Source of the DNA: Rhodamnia argentea
Taxonomy: Eukaryota; Streptophyta; Magnoliopsida; Myrtales; Myrtaceae
DNA length: 64,000 bases
Assembly: GCF_020921035.1 (NCBI RefSeq)
Contig: NC_063150.1
Location: 2,914,001-2,978,000, forward strand
Reading direction: 5' to 3'
The translations under genes and the position numbers were made by a program. The notes below the pieces were generated by a model, which was not told where the DNA came from, searched no databases, and worked only from the letters and a program-made list of their open reading frames with translations. Position 1 is the first letter of the stretch, and the number at the start of each line of letters is the position of its first letter. This document shows, in pieces, positions 1 to 10,868 of this stretch.

Positions 1-62
1 CATGGTCTCCGTCAGAGTTCTGGCCTCTTCACTCTCTTGAGAAGCGTCCTCGACTAGTTTCT

Positions 63-1474
63 GGGATGATTATCCAAAAAGTCTTAACTTTATTGCACAA
101 TGACTGATCTAGTCATACGCTTTTCAATTTGACCAATTTAGTCTTAAATCTTTTGAAAATTTGTCAATTCAATCATTTTGGCTAGGGGTGATTAGTTTCA
201 AGGTGAACGGTTCTTACCTTGGAACAGAGAATCGCCCACTAAAGACCGATTCCGGTTCCGAATAATTGAAATCGAGAACCGCCAATTGGTTCGGTTCGGT
301 TCGGTTTCCGAGTAGGTCCATGGATCTGCTTCTACCAAGTTTCACATGATAAGTTGCTTGTTTCCAGCAAGAAATGAACTGGTCCCACCAAGCTTCTTTT
401 TTTTAGCAAAAAAAAAAAAAAAGACCTCTTTAATGTTGTTTGTTGAAACAACTTCAAACACTTGCAAAGAATACTTGACTTCCCTCTCAGTACTTCGAAT
501 AGTGAGTACATTGAAGAAACTAAAAAGGAACAAATGGCATATGGTTTCCTACTTAGAGCAACGGAGGCGACCAAGAGTGAGAGAGGGAGGCGAAGCCGTG
601 AGTCGATGGGAGTTGCTTGAGAGAGTTGAGACGAGACAACTAAGGAGTGAGATTAGGGATTTAGGATTTGGATCCGGATGGGCGGGTGGGCGGTTCCACA
701 CATGGAATCGGCAACTAGATTGGCACCCACCGATTCTAGTTTATTGGAAGCGGTTCCGAGCCGGCTCTAGGGCTTTTCCCGAGAATGAAAGAACAAAAAA
801 ATAAAATGGATTCATGATTTTAGTTGGAAATTGATGACATATACATTGGCCATTTTATGTGGCACAATAGGTGCACGGATAAATTTTGTAATTTTTTAAC
901 TATATTCTAATTCTTTTTTTTTCTTTCTTTTTTTTTTGTCATATTCTTCCCCAAAGGGCCACCGCGCGGTGGGTGCCCGGGGGGGGTGGGGTGAGGGTCA
1001 CCGGCCATATGTGAGGGCTGTGATGCCATCGACCGTGATCGCAGGTCGTCATGGCCCTCGCCTTGCACAAATCTAGCGAGAAGAAGGTCATCACAATTCT
1101 TGTCGGGTCTATGCGAGCCGACAAGGGCCGCGATGGCCTTCACCTCTGTACGAGGTCGGGGTTGTCGTGCCCTTCGCCCCCCACATTTCTAGCTCCACGA
1201 GAGCTGCAATGGCTGTAATCTCGTGACCTTTGGGGAAGAAATACAGTAAAAAGGAAAAGAAAGTAAAGGAAAAAATTAAAAATTTAAATAAGTTACAGAA
1301 CTTATCCCTATCGATCTTGGCTATATCACGTAGGATGGCTAGTGTTCACATCATCGATTTCTGACTAAAAGTGGCAAATTGTCAAAAGGCTTAGAATTAA
1401 ATTAGCCAAATTAAGGATTTTGGAACCGAATTGACTAATGTACGATAAGTCTATGACATTTTGGATAATTTTTT
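63..1474. mobile_element. Fold-back Mutator-like MITE, interrupted copy
   Basis: The left arm (about 63-183) and right arm (about 1290-1474) are inverted copies of the A/T-rich text seen in the other members here: a GGGA start, then 'aaaaagtcttaa', 'tcaattcaatc', and the mirror image ending in 'ttttggataatttt'. A GC-rich core (about 950-1240) resembles the cores of the copies at 2944 and 60888. The left arm is broken by a hAT-like insertion, so this copy is older than that insertion. No clean target duplication was seen. Confidence 0.6.
183..815. mobile_element. hAT-like MITE inserted in the Mutator-like MITE
   Basis: The left end reads TAGGGGTGATTAG, like the TAGGGGT ends of the hAT MITE at 31023. 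Inside are runs of CGGTTC/GAACCG words typical of such elements. The flanking arm text before it (ends near 182) and after it (about 816-835) continues the same Mutator-like arm, which shows it is an insertion. The right end is degenerate and its coordinate is approximate. The long reading frame at 346-804 is a by-product of the repeat. Confidence 0.4.
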
Positions 1475-1750
1475 CGAAATTTCTCCTCATCATCTTTGCT
1501 AGGCTATAAAATATAACTTGCACCATAATCTAATATTGATTTTTTCTTTCAAAGAAGATGATTATACTATCAATTTTATGTGCGTATCAGGGTTAGAAGT
1601 CACGAGCTCAGTTACTTATGATCCCCTTTCAACTTTTTTGGGGCTTTCCTCTGATTATTCACAATGGTTTCAAGTACCCTTAACCCAACTTAGCAATCCT
1701 TACGTAGAATAAAGTCCTATTGAAATATGTCAATAGTAGTGGCTTTAAAG

Positions 1751-2482
1751 GGGAAAAGTATCAAAAAAGTCATAAACCTATTGCATTAATGTCAATTCAG
1801 TCCTAAACCTGTTTTTGGTGCCAATTCAGTTATAAACCTTTTGTATTTGTGTCATTTAAGTCCTAAACCTTTTATTAGTGCCAATTCAATCCTAAGCCTT
1901 TTGTATTTGTGTCATTTAAGTCTTAAACATTTTATTAGTGTCAATTCAGTCCTAAACCTTTTACAATAGTGCCAATTTAGTCCTAAAAATTTTGCATTTA
2001 TGCCAATTGACTCAATTTGGCCAATTTTGATTGAAAATCACTGACATGGATGTCAATTATCCTACGTAGCACGGTTGGCGCTAACGTGGATATTTTTTTA
2101 ATATTTTTTTGATATTTTAAATAATTTGTAAATATAATTTTGAAAAAAAACAAAAAAAATGCTTAAAAAATTATTTAAAATATTAAAATAATATTAAAAA
2201 AATCCAAGTTAGCGCTAGTTGTGCCATATAGGACAACCAATGTCCACGTCAGCGATTTTCGATCAAAATCGGCCGAATTAACTCAATTGGTATAAATATA
2301 AAAGATTTAGGACTAAATTGGCAACAATATAGAAGGTTTATGACTAAATTAACATCAATAAAATGTTTAAGACTTAATTGGCATCAATGCAAAAGGTTTA
2401 GGACTAAATTGGTACAAAAAAAAGGTTTAGGACTGAATTGACACTAATGCAATAGGTTAAGGACTTTTTTGACACTTATCCC
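1751..2482. mobile_element. Fold-back Mutator-like MITE, best-preserved copy
   Basis: The ends are GGGAAAAGTATCAAAAAAGT and, inverted, ACTTTTTTGACACTTATCCC. The arms are several hundred bases long and carry phased words such as 'tcctaaacctttt' about every 40-60 bases. The flanks are ggctttaaag (1741-1750) and gactttaaag (2483-2492), a 9-10 bp target duplication with one mismatch, as expected for Mutator-like elements. It has no coding capacity. Confidence 0.7.
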
Positions 2483-2943
2483 GACTTTAAAGAGGTAACA
2501 ATAATTATGGACAAAAGAATAAAGTACCAAAACTTGTCATAGAAATGCATTGAATTGAAAGTTTTCAAACTTAATCGTATTATCATGACAAGTTTTAGGA
2601 TTTTGATTGTGCTTATCTCAAACAATTACTACATCATAGACCGAGTTCTTATATGTTGGATCTATTGTACGTCAAGGATAGTAGGAAGTTATAGCTCATG
2701 TTGATTATTAGAAATCTTCAACGCCTCTTTGAAGTTATACAAATAAATCCTAAAGCTCTCATCATTTACGCACTCTGTATTCGTTACTTCGTTGGTAACA
2801 TTCTTATAGCGGGGATTAGGCATAAGGCACATACTAAGTTCTCCATAGCACCAAATTAAACAGCCAACATTAAGTTTGGGTAGCTAGAGGTGATCATGAG
2901 CAAAGCCGCTGGCCTATGCCTTAGAAGTCCAAGAGGAAAATGT

Positions 2944-3666
2944 ACGAGCTTGGGCAAAAGTGTCAAAAAAGTCCAAAACCTATTGGATTAGTGCTAATTT
3001 AGTCCTAAATCTTTTATTAATACCAATTCAGTCCTAAATCTTGTTACATTTGCGCCAATTGAGTCTACCGGGCTAATTTTGGCTTAAAATCGTTGACATA
3101 GACATTTGTTATCCTACGTGGCACGGCTGGCATTGACATCGCTATTTTTTAAATATTTTTAATGATTTCTTGGGTTTTTATTTTTTTTCTTTTTATTTTT
3201 TGTGCGTTTTTTTTTTTATCGAGGGCCAACAAGGGTTGTCAATTGACCTACCGACTCCGGGCGAGGGTCCTTGACCCTCGCTAGGTCCGGACAAGGGCCG
3301 TGACACCCTCGTCCGTGGCTGGGCAAGGAGCATTGCGGCCTCACCTATGCCCCACCGTGGCTGCAAAGCCCTCACTAGGTCTTCGCCTGGGGTCAGCAAT
3401 GGTAGGTCGGTGACCCTCGCCAACACTTAATAAAAAGGAAAAAAAGTACGTAAAGGAAAGAGAAAAAATATGAAGATAAATCACGTCGGCATTTGTCATG
3501 CCACATGGGATGACCAGCGTTTATGTCAGCGATTTTCAGAAAAATCAGCTACATGGACTCAATTGACACATATGCAAAAGGTTTAGGACTAATTGGCATC
3601 AATAAAATGTTAATGACTGACTTGGCACAAATGCATTACGTTTAAGACTTTTATTTCACTTTTCCC
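2944..3666. mobile_element. Fold-back Mutator-like MITE with GC-rich core
   Basis: It belongs to the same family as the copy at 1751, with a left arm from about 2953 and a right arm ending in TTTTCCC. The words gaaaatgt (2936-2943) and gaaaatgt (3667-3674) flank it as a likely target duplication. The core at about 3220-3430 is GC-rich with CGAGGGTC/GACCCTCG palindromes and is not coding. Confidence 0.6.
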
Positions 3667-3674
3667 GAAAATGT

Positions 3675-4540
3675 TGATGTGTGGTTTACATTTCCCATCG
3701 ATGGGAAGGCGCGAGAGACTTAGAGGGCCCCCAAAAAATTAGAGGGTTTTTACAATTTGAGTCCGTATTTTATTGATAGTTTGGGTTGTGTCAATGAACA
3801 ACTATCGTTATATATAATCTCTTTCTCTTGTAATTGAGGGTTGCAACATAGAGGTGAGGGGTGCTAATTATAGAAGAATCCTTTGTTGGATGTAGCCCTA
3901 ATTTAAGGGCGAACCGTGATAATTTTTATATTTCAATTTTTCTTTCTCGCATTTACTCTTTATTTCATTGTGTTCGTGCGCCTAATCTTAATAGAAAAAA
4001 CTCGTCTCTTTGGTAGGGAACGATCTTAATGGTATCTTTGTAGAACAGTTTCAAAATCACGTCTCCAGTTCTCTTTCAATGCATATATATTATCCACGTG
4101 ATCTAGATCGAGTTGACCCATCGTTGATAGTTGAATCCAACTCCGTAGCTGGCAACGGCGAATGGTGGTGAACATGAAGTAGAGAAATGACAGAAAGTGC
4201 CCGACGGCTGCTACGTAGAACGTGTGGCGTGGCCCAAAAGTTAAGAATCCTTCCAACCATGTGGTCGCAAGAACCACGGCACTTAGAATTCATGTTAATC
4301 ATACGAAAACACAATTACCAGTCAACAGTAGTTCAAAAAGCGCCCCCGAGCAACGTTGAATTCACAGAAGAAATGGTCCCCAAGATTTTGATTTCCAACC
4401 TGTAAGAACTTTCCGGGAAGCAGATGTGAACATGGTCATGAGTCCAGTGGCGTTGAAAGCACTAGATGGTCAATCCACGTTTCAGAGAACGTCGACATCT
4501 TTGACAATAAAACCTTAAATTACAAAGCTCCGCCACTCAT
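3675..4540. other. Intergenic region, no gene recognised
   Basis: Between the MITE and the ERF gene there is no feature I can support. An 83-codon open frame on the minus strand (4026-4277) has a hydrophobic middle but matches no family I know. The stretch nearest the ERF gene probably contains its promoter; a TATA-like tcttatattaa lies near 4544-4554. Confidence 0.4.
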
Positions 4541-4704
4541 CGTGTCTTATATTAACTACTACTAGCGTGACATATCTTCAAACTCCGCCACAGAAAAACG
4601 AACCCAACAGAAGGAAAGAAGAAACCAATAATTCATACTTCGACATATCTTTTTCCTGTGCAGCTCGAGGGACCAAAAAAAAAAAAAAAAGAAAGGGAAA
4701 TATC

Positions 4705-5130
4705 ATGGAAAACCCTCAAAAGGCGAAAGAAGATGAAGAAAAAGGAGGATCGGTTCGCTACCGAGGAGTGAGGCGACGGCCGTGGGGGAAGTTTGCAGCC
4801 GAGATTCGAGATTCGTCGAGGCATGGAGCTCGTCTGTGGCTCGGGACGTTCGATTCCGCGGAAGAAGCTGCTAGGGCTTACGACCGTGCCGCAATACGGT
4901 TGAGGGGTAACCAAGCTGTTATCAACTTTCCCAGCGAGGACTACACTCGTGGGGCGGAATCTACACATCCTCCGGAGCAAACGCCGTCTTCGTCTGTGGA
5001 TTACGGGGAGAGTTCTCTTCGAGAGAGAAGTGTTTCCAGTGAGAAAGCAAAAGAAGTTTTCGAGTTCGAGTGCTTGGATGATAAGGTTCTTGAGGATCTC
5101 CTTGAACAAGAAGAGGGGAAAAACAAGTGA
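4705..5130 (+). CDS. Group IX ERF transcription factor with EDLL motif (ERF095/096/098-like)
   Basis: This is an intronless 141-residue nuclear DNA-binding protein. One AP2/ERF domain spans about residues 19-76, with the [18 protein letters not shown] start and the WLGTF and AARAYDRAA motifs. These carry the Ala and Asp that mark the ERF rather than the DREB subfamily. The acidic end, about residues 117-135 ([18 protein letters not shown]), matches the EDLL activation motif of small group IX ERFs. Such proteins bind GCC-boxes and regulate ethylene, jasmonate and stress genes. The ATG at 4705 is chosen because it starts just before the domain and gives the short N-terminus usual for this subgroup; upstream in-frame codons are A-rich leader. 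A homologous gene lies 2.9 kb away in the opposite orientation. The family call is firm; the exact orthologue is not. Confidence 0.93.
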   Translation: MENPQKAKEDEEKGGSVRYRGVRRRPWGKFAAEIRDSSRHGARLWLGTFDSAEEAARAYDRAAIRLRGNQAVINFPSEDYTRGAESTHPPEQTPSSSVDYGESSLRERSVSSEKAKEVFEFECLDDKVLEDLLEQEEGKNK

Positions 5131-8030
5131 ATGGGTAAAGTTTTAAGTACTCTCCCTCTCTCTCTCCCCTTCCTGATGACCATTGCCAGCGATGGTCATA
5201 CCAGTTCTGGCAACGGAAGTGTGCGAGTGTCTTGGATCGATGAACTAGTAATTTCGATTCCGGTTGGAGCCTTTTGGCGTGTAATTAAGCCAGATCTACT
5301 TCTGACTTCACTTTGGGTGATTAGGGTTTGTGTGGTGACTGCTAATTAGCGTGGAAAAACTGCAAAATTGAAGGTAAAATGGCAACGGATCAATCTAAAA
5401 TACTTCAAAATGTTCAGTGTTTGGTTGAATCATATTATGACACTCTGAATTTGAGGAATGCCCTAGTCTAAAAGCCACTTGCAAGTGTTTTTTGGTGCAT
5501 CAAGAGACATAATCTTGATGAGCTTTTTTTTTTATATATATATATATATTTAGGCATTAGATAATGCATTGCTTGGAAGAGTTACTTGCATCCTTAGATT
5601 AAATCTTGCAAAGACAGGCATACATCTTCTTATTTTCTGTCAGTAAGAGATGCTGTTTTGTGGGAGTTTTTAACCAGTTCTTGAGGTGGGGAAAAACCCA
5701 CTAGCTCTAGGTCATTGCATTGATGTATTTCCATTCCTATGTCCTTTGCAAATGCAAGTTAATGGAGGATAAATTTTGCACAATCAACGCATTGTTGGAC
5801 AGTGACAAAGTTATTTAAGAGGAGCCCAAACACACATATTCTCATTACCAAAAGATCTTAGGCACAGCTGGAGAAAAGAGTTGTGTAGTTTGTTCTTGAT
5901 GTTTGATTGCAGCAACTTTCCAGCTGAGGAAAATCAATACTGGTGTTGGACACAAATCGAATGGTAGTTCAGGCGGATGGACCAAATGCCAGCTTTAAAT
6001 TCCTTTTTGATGCAGCTGAGGAGCCACTCTCAAACCCTTATAGTGATGGGGTTAAAAGAGCTGGTAGAGAGAGGAAACATTCATTCATCCCCAGCTGCAT
6101 TAATCACCACTATATACCTTAGTTTAAGAGATCTCCAAATGAAACTTATGGAGATCCAGATCCGACTAGATGCTAAGAAGGTTTACATAAATCTGCTGAA
6201 AGATTGCATGGATAAATTTCATGGAAAATCTTATCTTAATGATATTAAGGCAGAATGAATCATTAAATGAGTGAAAATTGCATTCTCTAGCAGGTGCAAG
6301 AGCGGTAGGGATTTAAGAGGGAACAGTTTCCATGTTTACCTGCACAATCTGGGCTTTTGTCTTAGTGATTAGAATGACTTTCTTTCCAAAACGAAGGCCA
6401 TTGATGCTCTCCCAAAAGTGGATTTGATGTCGCTGGTGCAGTAAACATGAAGAGCTCTTAGGTGATCCGGATGGATACGAGCTCGAAGCATATGAGTCAT
6501 CAATGTTCGTACGTGACATGATCTGAGGTTAGAATGTATATGGACTCGCACATGGACACGGTGCATCCAAGAAATTCTAGGCATTTCTCATTCTTATGGA
6601 CAAAATGGTTGTTTTGATTATATCTCGACCTTTGTTTTTTGTTTATGATTAATGGGTTGTTTCTATTGTATCTTGACCTTCGATTTTTGTTTCTAAATCT
6701 AGACTTTTTCTTTATAACAGCGAGGAGCATCCGTAACGTCCTTATTTACACTAATCGTGGCAGGTAAATCCCTCACTGGATGTTAGGAGCATCCTCACCC
6801 CTAATTCCAAATAAGTTCAAGCAATGCAAGCCTGAAGATTCGCAATCACACCATATAGGTGGAATTGAAGCAACACCACCAACTGTGCTACACCCCATGG
6901 GGCCTAAATCTAGACTTTTCTACTCTTGAATCTAGCAACAAACTTACCCCTATAAAGGTCGTTTTGGGTTCTTCGAATAGAAAAAGGCATTCCAATTGTA
7001 ATTCTCGGTGTTGGGTCTTTGGAAATAGTTGAAACCCTAAAGTTATCCTCACAAATTGGTCAGTTTATGTGGGGAACTCTTATAAAATCTCCAATATGAT
7101 TACATTGTCCAATTGTCTACTTGTATTGCCCAGCCAAAACTAGTAAATAAATTGTTTTTTCATCATTTATCCTTTGCTTAATGGCATTGCTCTTCAGGTT
7201 GAGGCATATAAATGCTCCAAACGGTTCCCCTTCTTGAACCTTCCTTTCATTGTAAAACAATTTGAACAACAAATGTTCAAGTGACTAACCCAAATTAAAG
7301 AATCACCAAATCAAGTGAGTAATCTAGCAGATCAAAGGCTAATAGAAATCAGCACAATACTATTTGAAAATTTCTCATTCTTGGTTATCCTACATGTGAT
7401 AACAAATTTTGTGCCTATAATCAACAAAAATTACAACAAGAAGCTCCAAAATCGTATACCACAAGCATCAAACAACTCAATGAAAATAGTAGTATGTTGT
7501 AGATTTGCCTAACAGACCGTGCATATCGACTGTTTTCTATGTCGAAATTGCTTTAGTGGATATATGAGATTGTCAAATTGTGCTGTAGCAAATATATGAG
7601 ATGCAATTCCTACCTTCCGTGGACACATACAAGAAAGAACACTTTATAAGGTGACATTAGGATTAAGACATAAAAAGAAGCACTTACCCGCGACATTTGG
7701 GACCACTTGCCATAGCAAAAGAGGCTACAAAGCAAAAGCATTTCGGGCGGGTCATTAGTTCAAAATGTGTGATTATTAAGAGATTGTCAAAGTAGACAAA
7801 TTAGGTTGAGATTCAAAGAATAATTCGAGGTTTCTAATAATTCGGTGAAGGATCGTGATATCAACTGGCTGCTACTTTTCAACAGAGAAGAACAAGTGTG
7901 ATTTGACTACCTCCTTTGGCTTAAAACTTTCAAAACAGCCTCCGTGAAGAGGGGAAATCACCAAATCTCCGGTGTAATCATGGTGATGGACAACCCAACA
8001 TTTGATTAACGAGAACATAGAACAGCCATT
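5131..8030. other. Intergenic region between the two convergent ERF genes
   Basis: It holds the 3' regions of both ERF genes. An AT dinucleotide run is at about 5535-5548. A stretch near 5960-6190 may be a gene remnant (listed separately). Nothing else is supportable. Confidence 0.5.
5960..6190 (+). pseudogene. Possible unidentified gene remnant
   Basis: One plus-strand frame reads a protein-like stretch (FKFLFDAAEEPLSNPYSDG, then KRAGRERKHSF) followed by stop codons near 6119 and 6176. I do not recognise the family. The composition looks more coding-like than the surrounding AT-rich DNA, so it may be the end of an old pseudogene. It could equally be chance. Confidence 0.2.
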
Positions 8031-8504
8031 TCATTTCGTCTTCTCTTTCTCTTCGTTTTCAAGAAGTTCATCTAGCAACTTATCGTCCAAGCACTCAAAT
8101 TCCACTACCCGTTCATCGCGGCCTCGGGCGCTTTTGCCTCGCTTCTTCGGCGACAAAGAAACAGAAGAAGGCGGCGGCGGCGGCGGCGGCAAAGAACTAG
8201 CACCCTTACATCCTAGAGGGAATTCATTAGGGAAATTGAGGATAGCAGCGTGACCTCTCATGGCGTACGCAGCACGGTCGTAGGCCCGAGCCGCCTCATT
8301 GGCCGTGCTGAAAGTCCCAAGCCAGACTCGAGCGCCATGCCTCGTGGAGTCGCGGATCTCGGCCGCGAATTTCCCCCACGGCCGCCTCCGGACGCCTCTA
8401 TATCGCACTTCAGGTACTCCATCTCCTCCTCCTCCTCCTCCTCCTCCTCCTCCTTCAGGTTCGATCTTTCCTTTCGGCTTCTCGTCGTCCATGTGTGTCT
8501 TCAT
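8031..8504 (-). CDS. Group IX ERF transcription factor with EDLL motif, second copy
   Basis: This is an intronless 157-residue paralogue of the ERF at 4705, on the opposite strand. A poly-glycine run (residues 18-27) precedes the AP2/ERF domain (about 35-92), which starts [18 protein letters not shown] and includes WLGTF and [10 protein letters not shown] poly-proline run sits near residues 106-113. The C-terminus (about 133-152, [18 protein letters not shown]) is an EDLL-type activation motif. The glycine and proline tracts are encoded by GGA/GGC-type triplet repeats and may vary in length between alleles. Met1 and Met5 are both possible starts; I took the first. It is probably an old tandem or inverted duplicate of the other ERF, with similar GCC-box targets. 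Confidence 0.92.
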   Translation of the reverse strand: MKTHMDDEKPKGKIEPEGGGGGGGGGGDGVPEVRYRGVRRRPWGKFAAEIRDSTRHGARVWLGTFSTANEAARAYDRAAYAMRGHAAILNFPNEFPLGCKGASSLPPPPPPPSSVSLSPKKRGKSARGRDERVVEFECLDDKLLDELLENEEKEKTK

Positions 8505-8569
8505 TCCATATTTCGTTCTCGATCACATTTGAAATTTATACAACGAGTTTACGAGCAATCGAGATGAAC

Positions 8570-10700
8570 ATGTCAACGCACGAGGTGGCTGAGAACAGTG
8601 AGCACGTCCCTAGAAAGAGCTAAAAAGGAAGCCATCGACGGCTTTTGCTTTTTGCTTTCCGGTGCAATGTACCCGAAAGGTGGCGGCTTTGGGAAGATCC
8701 CCTTTTAAATTCTTTCCGTGCGTCCCTTCAATTCTTAAAAATTGTTGGACTTTTCAGCAGCATGTCTAGATTAATGATGCCATGGAGATTAGGGCGATTA
8801 ATCCTGGTTAATCCCTCCCAAATTGAACAATTAGGACATTCTGTAGGGACATCTTTGTCAAAACCCTCGAATGAAAATTTGATCTTTTGGTCCTTTAGAC
8901 TACGATCTTCTTACTTTATGTCTTGAAAATCCATGTATTTCTCCCTTGTTCTTTTTTTTTCCAAAGTTGGGTTTAGACTCTTTTTCATTTTATTTCTTGC
9001 GATTATTCTCGTTAAGCCGACGAGTGGTGTCTTATCTGACAATGCCGGCGAGGTTTGCTAGCATTTACGGAGATTAGTCAATCCTAAAGTTATGATTCGA
9101 CATTTTTAAATTTTAATAGAGGATCGAAGACCAAAATTTAGTAGCTGGGAAAAACGGTCCACATCTCAGATTTGCACGCCTCCTAGTCTTCTAGATCCCC
9201 GTATCAAATTGCCATTTTGCTTATGTTTTGCCAAATGATAGTTCATTTCAGTCGGGCAAAATCCACTATATTTAGATATATACGTACAAAAGAATACCTG
9301 ACCTCATGACTTTACAAAAGAAAAATAGCACTGAAACCGCCAACGGCCGCTGGGGCCACATCTTGATTGCCGGCGGCTTGAAACCGCCGGTCCGGCCAAG
9401 GTTATTGTTGATAAAAAAAAAATAGAAAATTGCCTTCAAAGCCTCTTTGTAAAGAAATTAGCATTTTCGCAAACCCTTTAGGTTGAAGGCATTTGCATTT
9501 TTTCAAAGCCCATTTTAAAAGCTGAACCAGACGCACACCGAGTATACCTCCAACTTTCATTTAAACATATAGGAACTCCCCTGTTAATGAAATTTCACGA
9601 TCAATTTTTCTACCGCCCTCAATTTGCTATATTTCTTCTCTTCACCTTTCACAAAATGTGAAGCATTAAAATAGTAATCAGCGTTGTCGAGTTACGAAAT
9701 TATCTATGTGGCGTGCTTGTAGTGCCACATGGAGTCTTGTCGAAGAAAAAGGGCAAATAAAAAAAAAGATAAAAGAATTCACTTAATACACGTATTCACC
9801 TAAATTTTTGGACTATGTTTGGTTGTCGGGATATAAACTAGGATAAAATATTTTATCCTATCCTATGCTTGGCAACTGTTTAGGATAGAAAAAAGAGAGG
9901 ATATAGTCGGGATAAAATAATCCTAGGGGAGGAGGTGTGATAGACTAGGATAGGATTTCTCAAAATAAATGACACGAGGAGAATGTAATTTTTCTCACAA
10001 CCACCGCCTCTCCTCCGCATTGGCCGCCTCTCCGTCGCGTCGAGCCGCTTCTCTAGCATGGCAACCGCCTCTCTAGCGATGGTGAGTGTCAAGTGGGCCG
10101 CCTCTTCGGCGACACCAGGCTGGGATCTTTAGCCGCAAAGCTGGGCATTTCAGTAACCTTATTCTTTAATTGATTATTTGACATTATATGAGATGACATT
10201 TCTCATTTTTTAACCGCTTGAACCTTTCCAATATTTGAAGGAGTATCGATATATTATGAAGAATTCGAGATTGATCATCAACTTTTAAAAGGGGTCTCGA
10301 CATTCGAAAGGGCTCTCTTGGATGACCTGAATGAGTGCATCTTCAACTTGCGAAAAGAGGCCAAATAATTAGATTATTCAGCATTTATTTACTCACTCGA
10401 CGGGACAACGAGTAAGGCCAACGCGTCATTCTCAAAGAATTCGACTCCAAATTGAGATCGCCGATTCTATAGGGTTTGCTCCGTCGATGTTATGCATGAT
10501 TCAAATGGCACAAATCTCTACTAAAAAATAACTCAGTCATTAGAATTCATTATTGAATAATTTCTAAAACATCTTGATATTTTAATAGCATAGAGTCGAT
10601 CCTAGCCGTGCCTTACTTCTGCTTATCAGAATTTAAATTTGTAATTCATCAAATAGTAAATAAAATATGATAAAATTTTTGAATTTTTTATCCTATCCTA
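8570..10700. other. Intergenic region upstream of the second ERF and ETFB
   Basis: No gene is supportable. It probably includes the promoter of the minus-strand ERF near 8505-8700. A stretch from about 9805 to 10700 contains repeated ggataaaat/atttatcc words in both orientations and is probably a MITE remnant with unresolved ends. Confidence 0.4.
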
Positions 10701-10810
10701 TTCAATTCCATGTTGATTAGAAATTCGAAGAACAAACGCAACCTTGCTCTTTGTTTTGTTAATACTGTGCTTATCTCTTCTGTTCTGAGTCATCTCCTCC
10801 TTCCTTCCAA

Positions 10811-10813
<3 letters not shown>

Positions 10814-10846
<33 letters not shown>
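10814..10846 (+). repeat. CT microsatellite in ETFB 5' leader
   Basis: A run of CT dinucleotides ends 22 bases before the ETFB start codon. Pyrimidine tracts of this kind are common in plant 5' leaders. Its length is likely polymorphic. Confidence 0.85.
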
Positions 10847-10848
<2 letters not shown>

Positions 10849-10868
10849 CACAGCGCCAGAGGAGGACC

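Noticed and set aside
346-804. 152-codon open frame on the plus strand
   Set aside because: It lies within a hAT-like repeat nested in a MITE and shows no domain.
4026-4277. Minus-strand 83-codon frame with a hydrophobic stretch
   Set aside because: It looks membrane-like, but matches no family I know and has no splice or start evidence.
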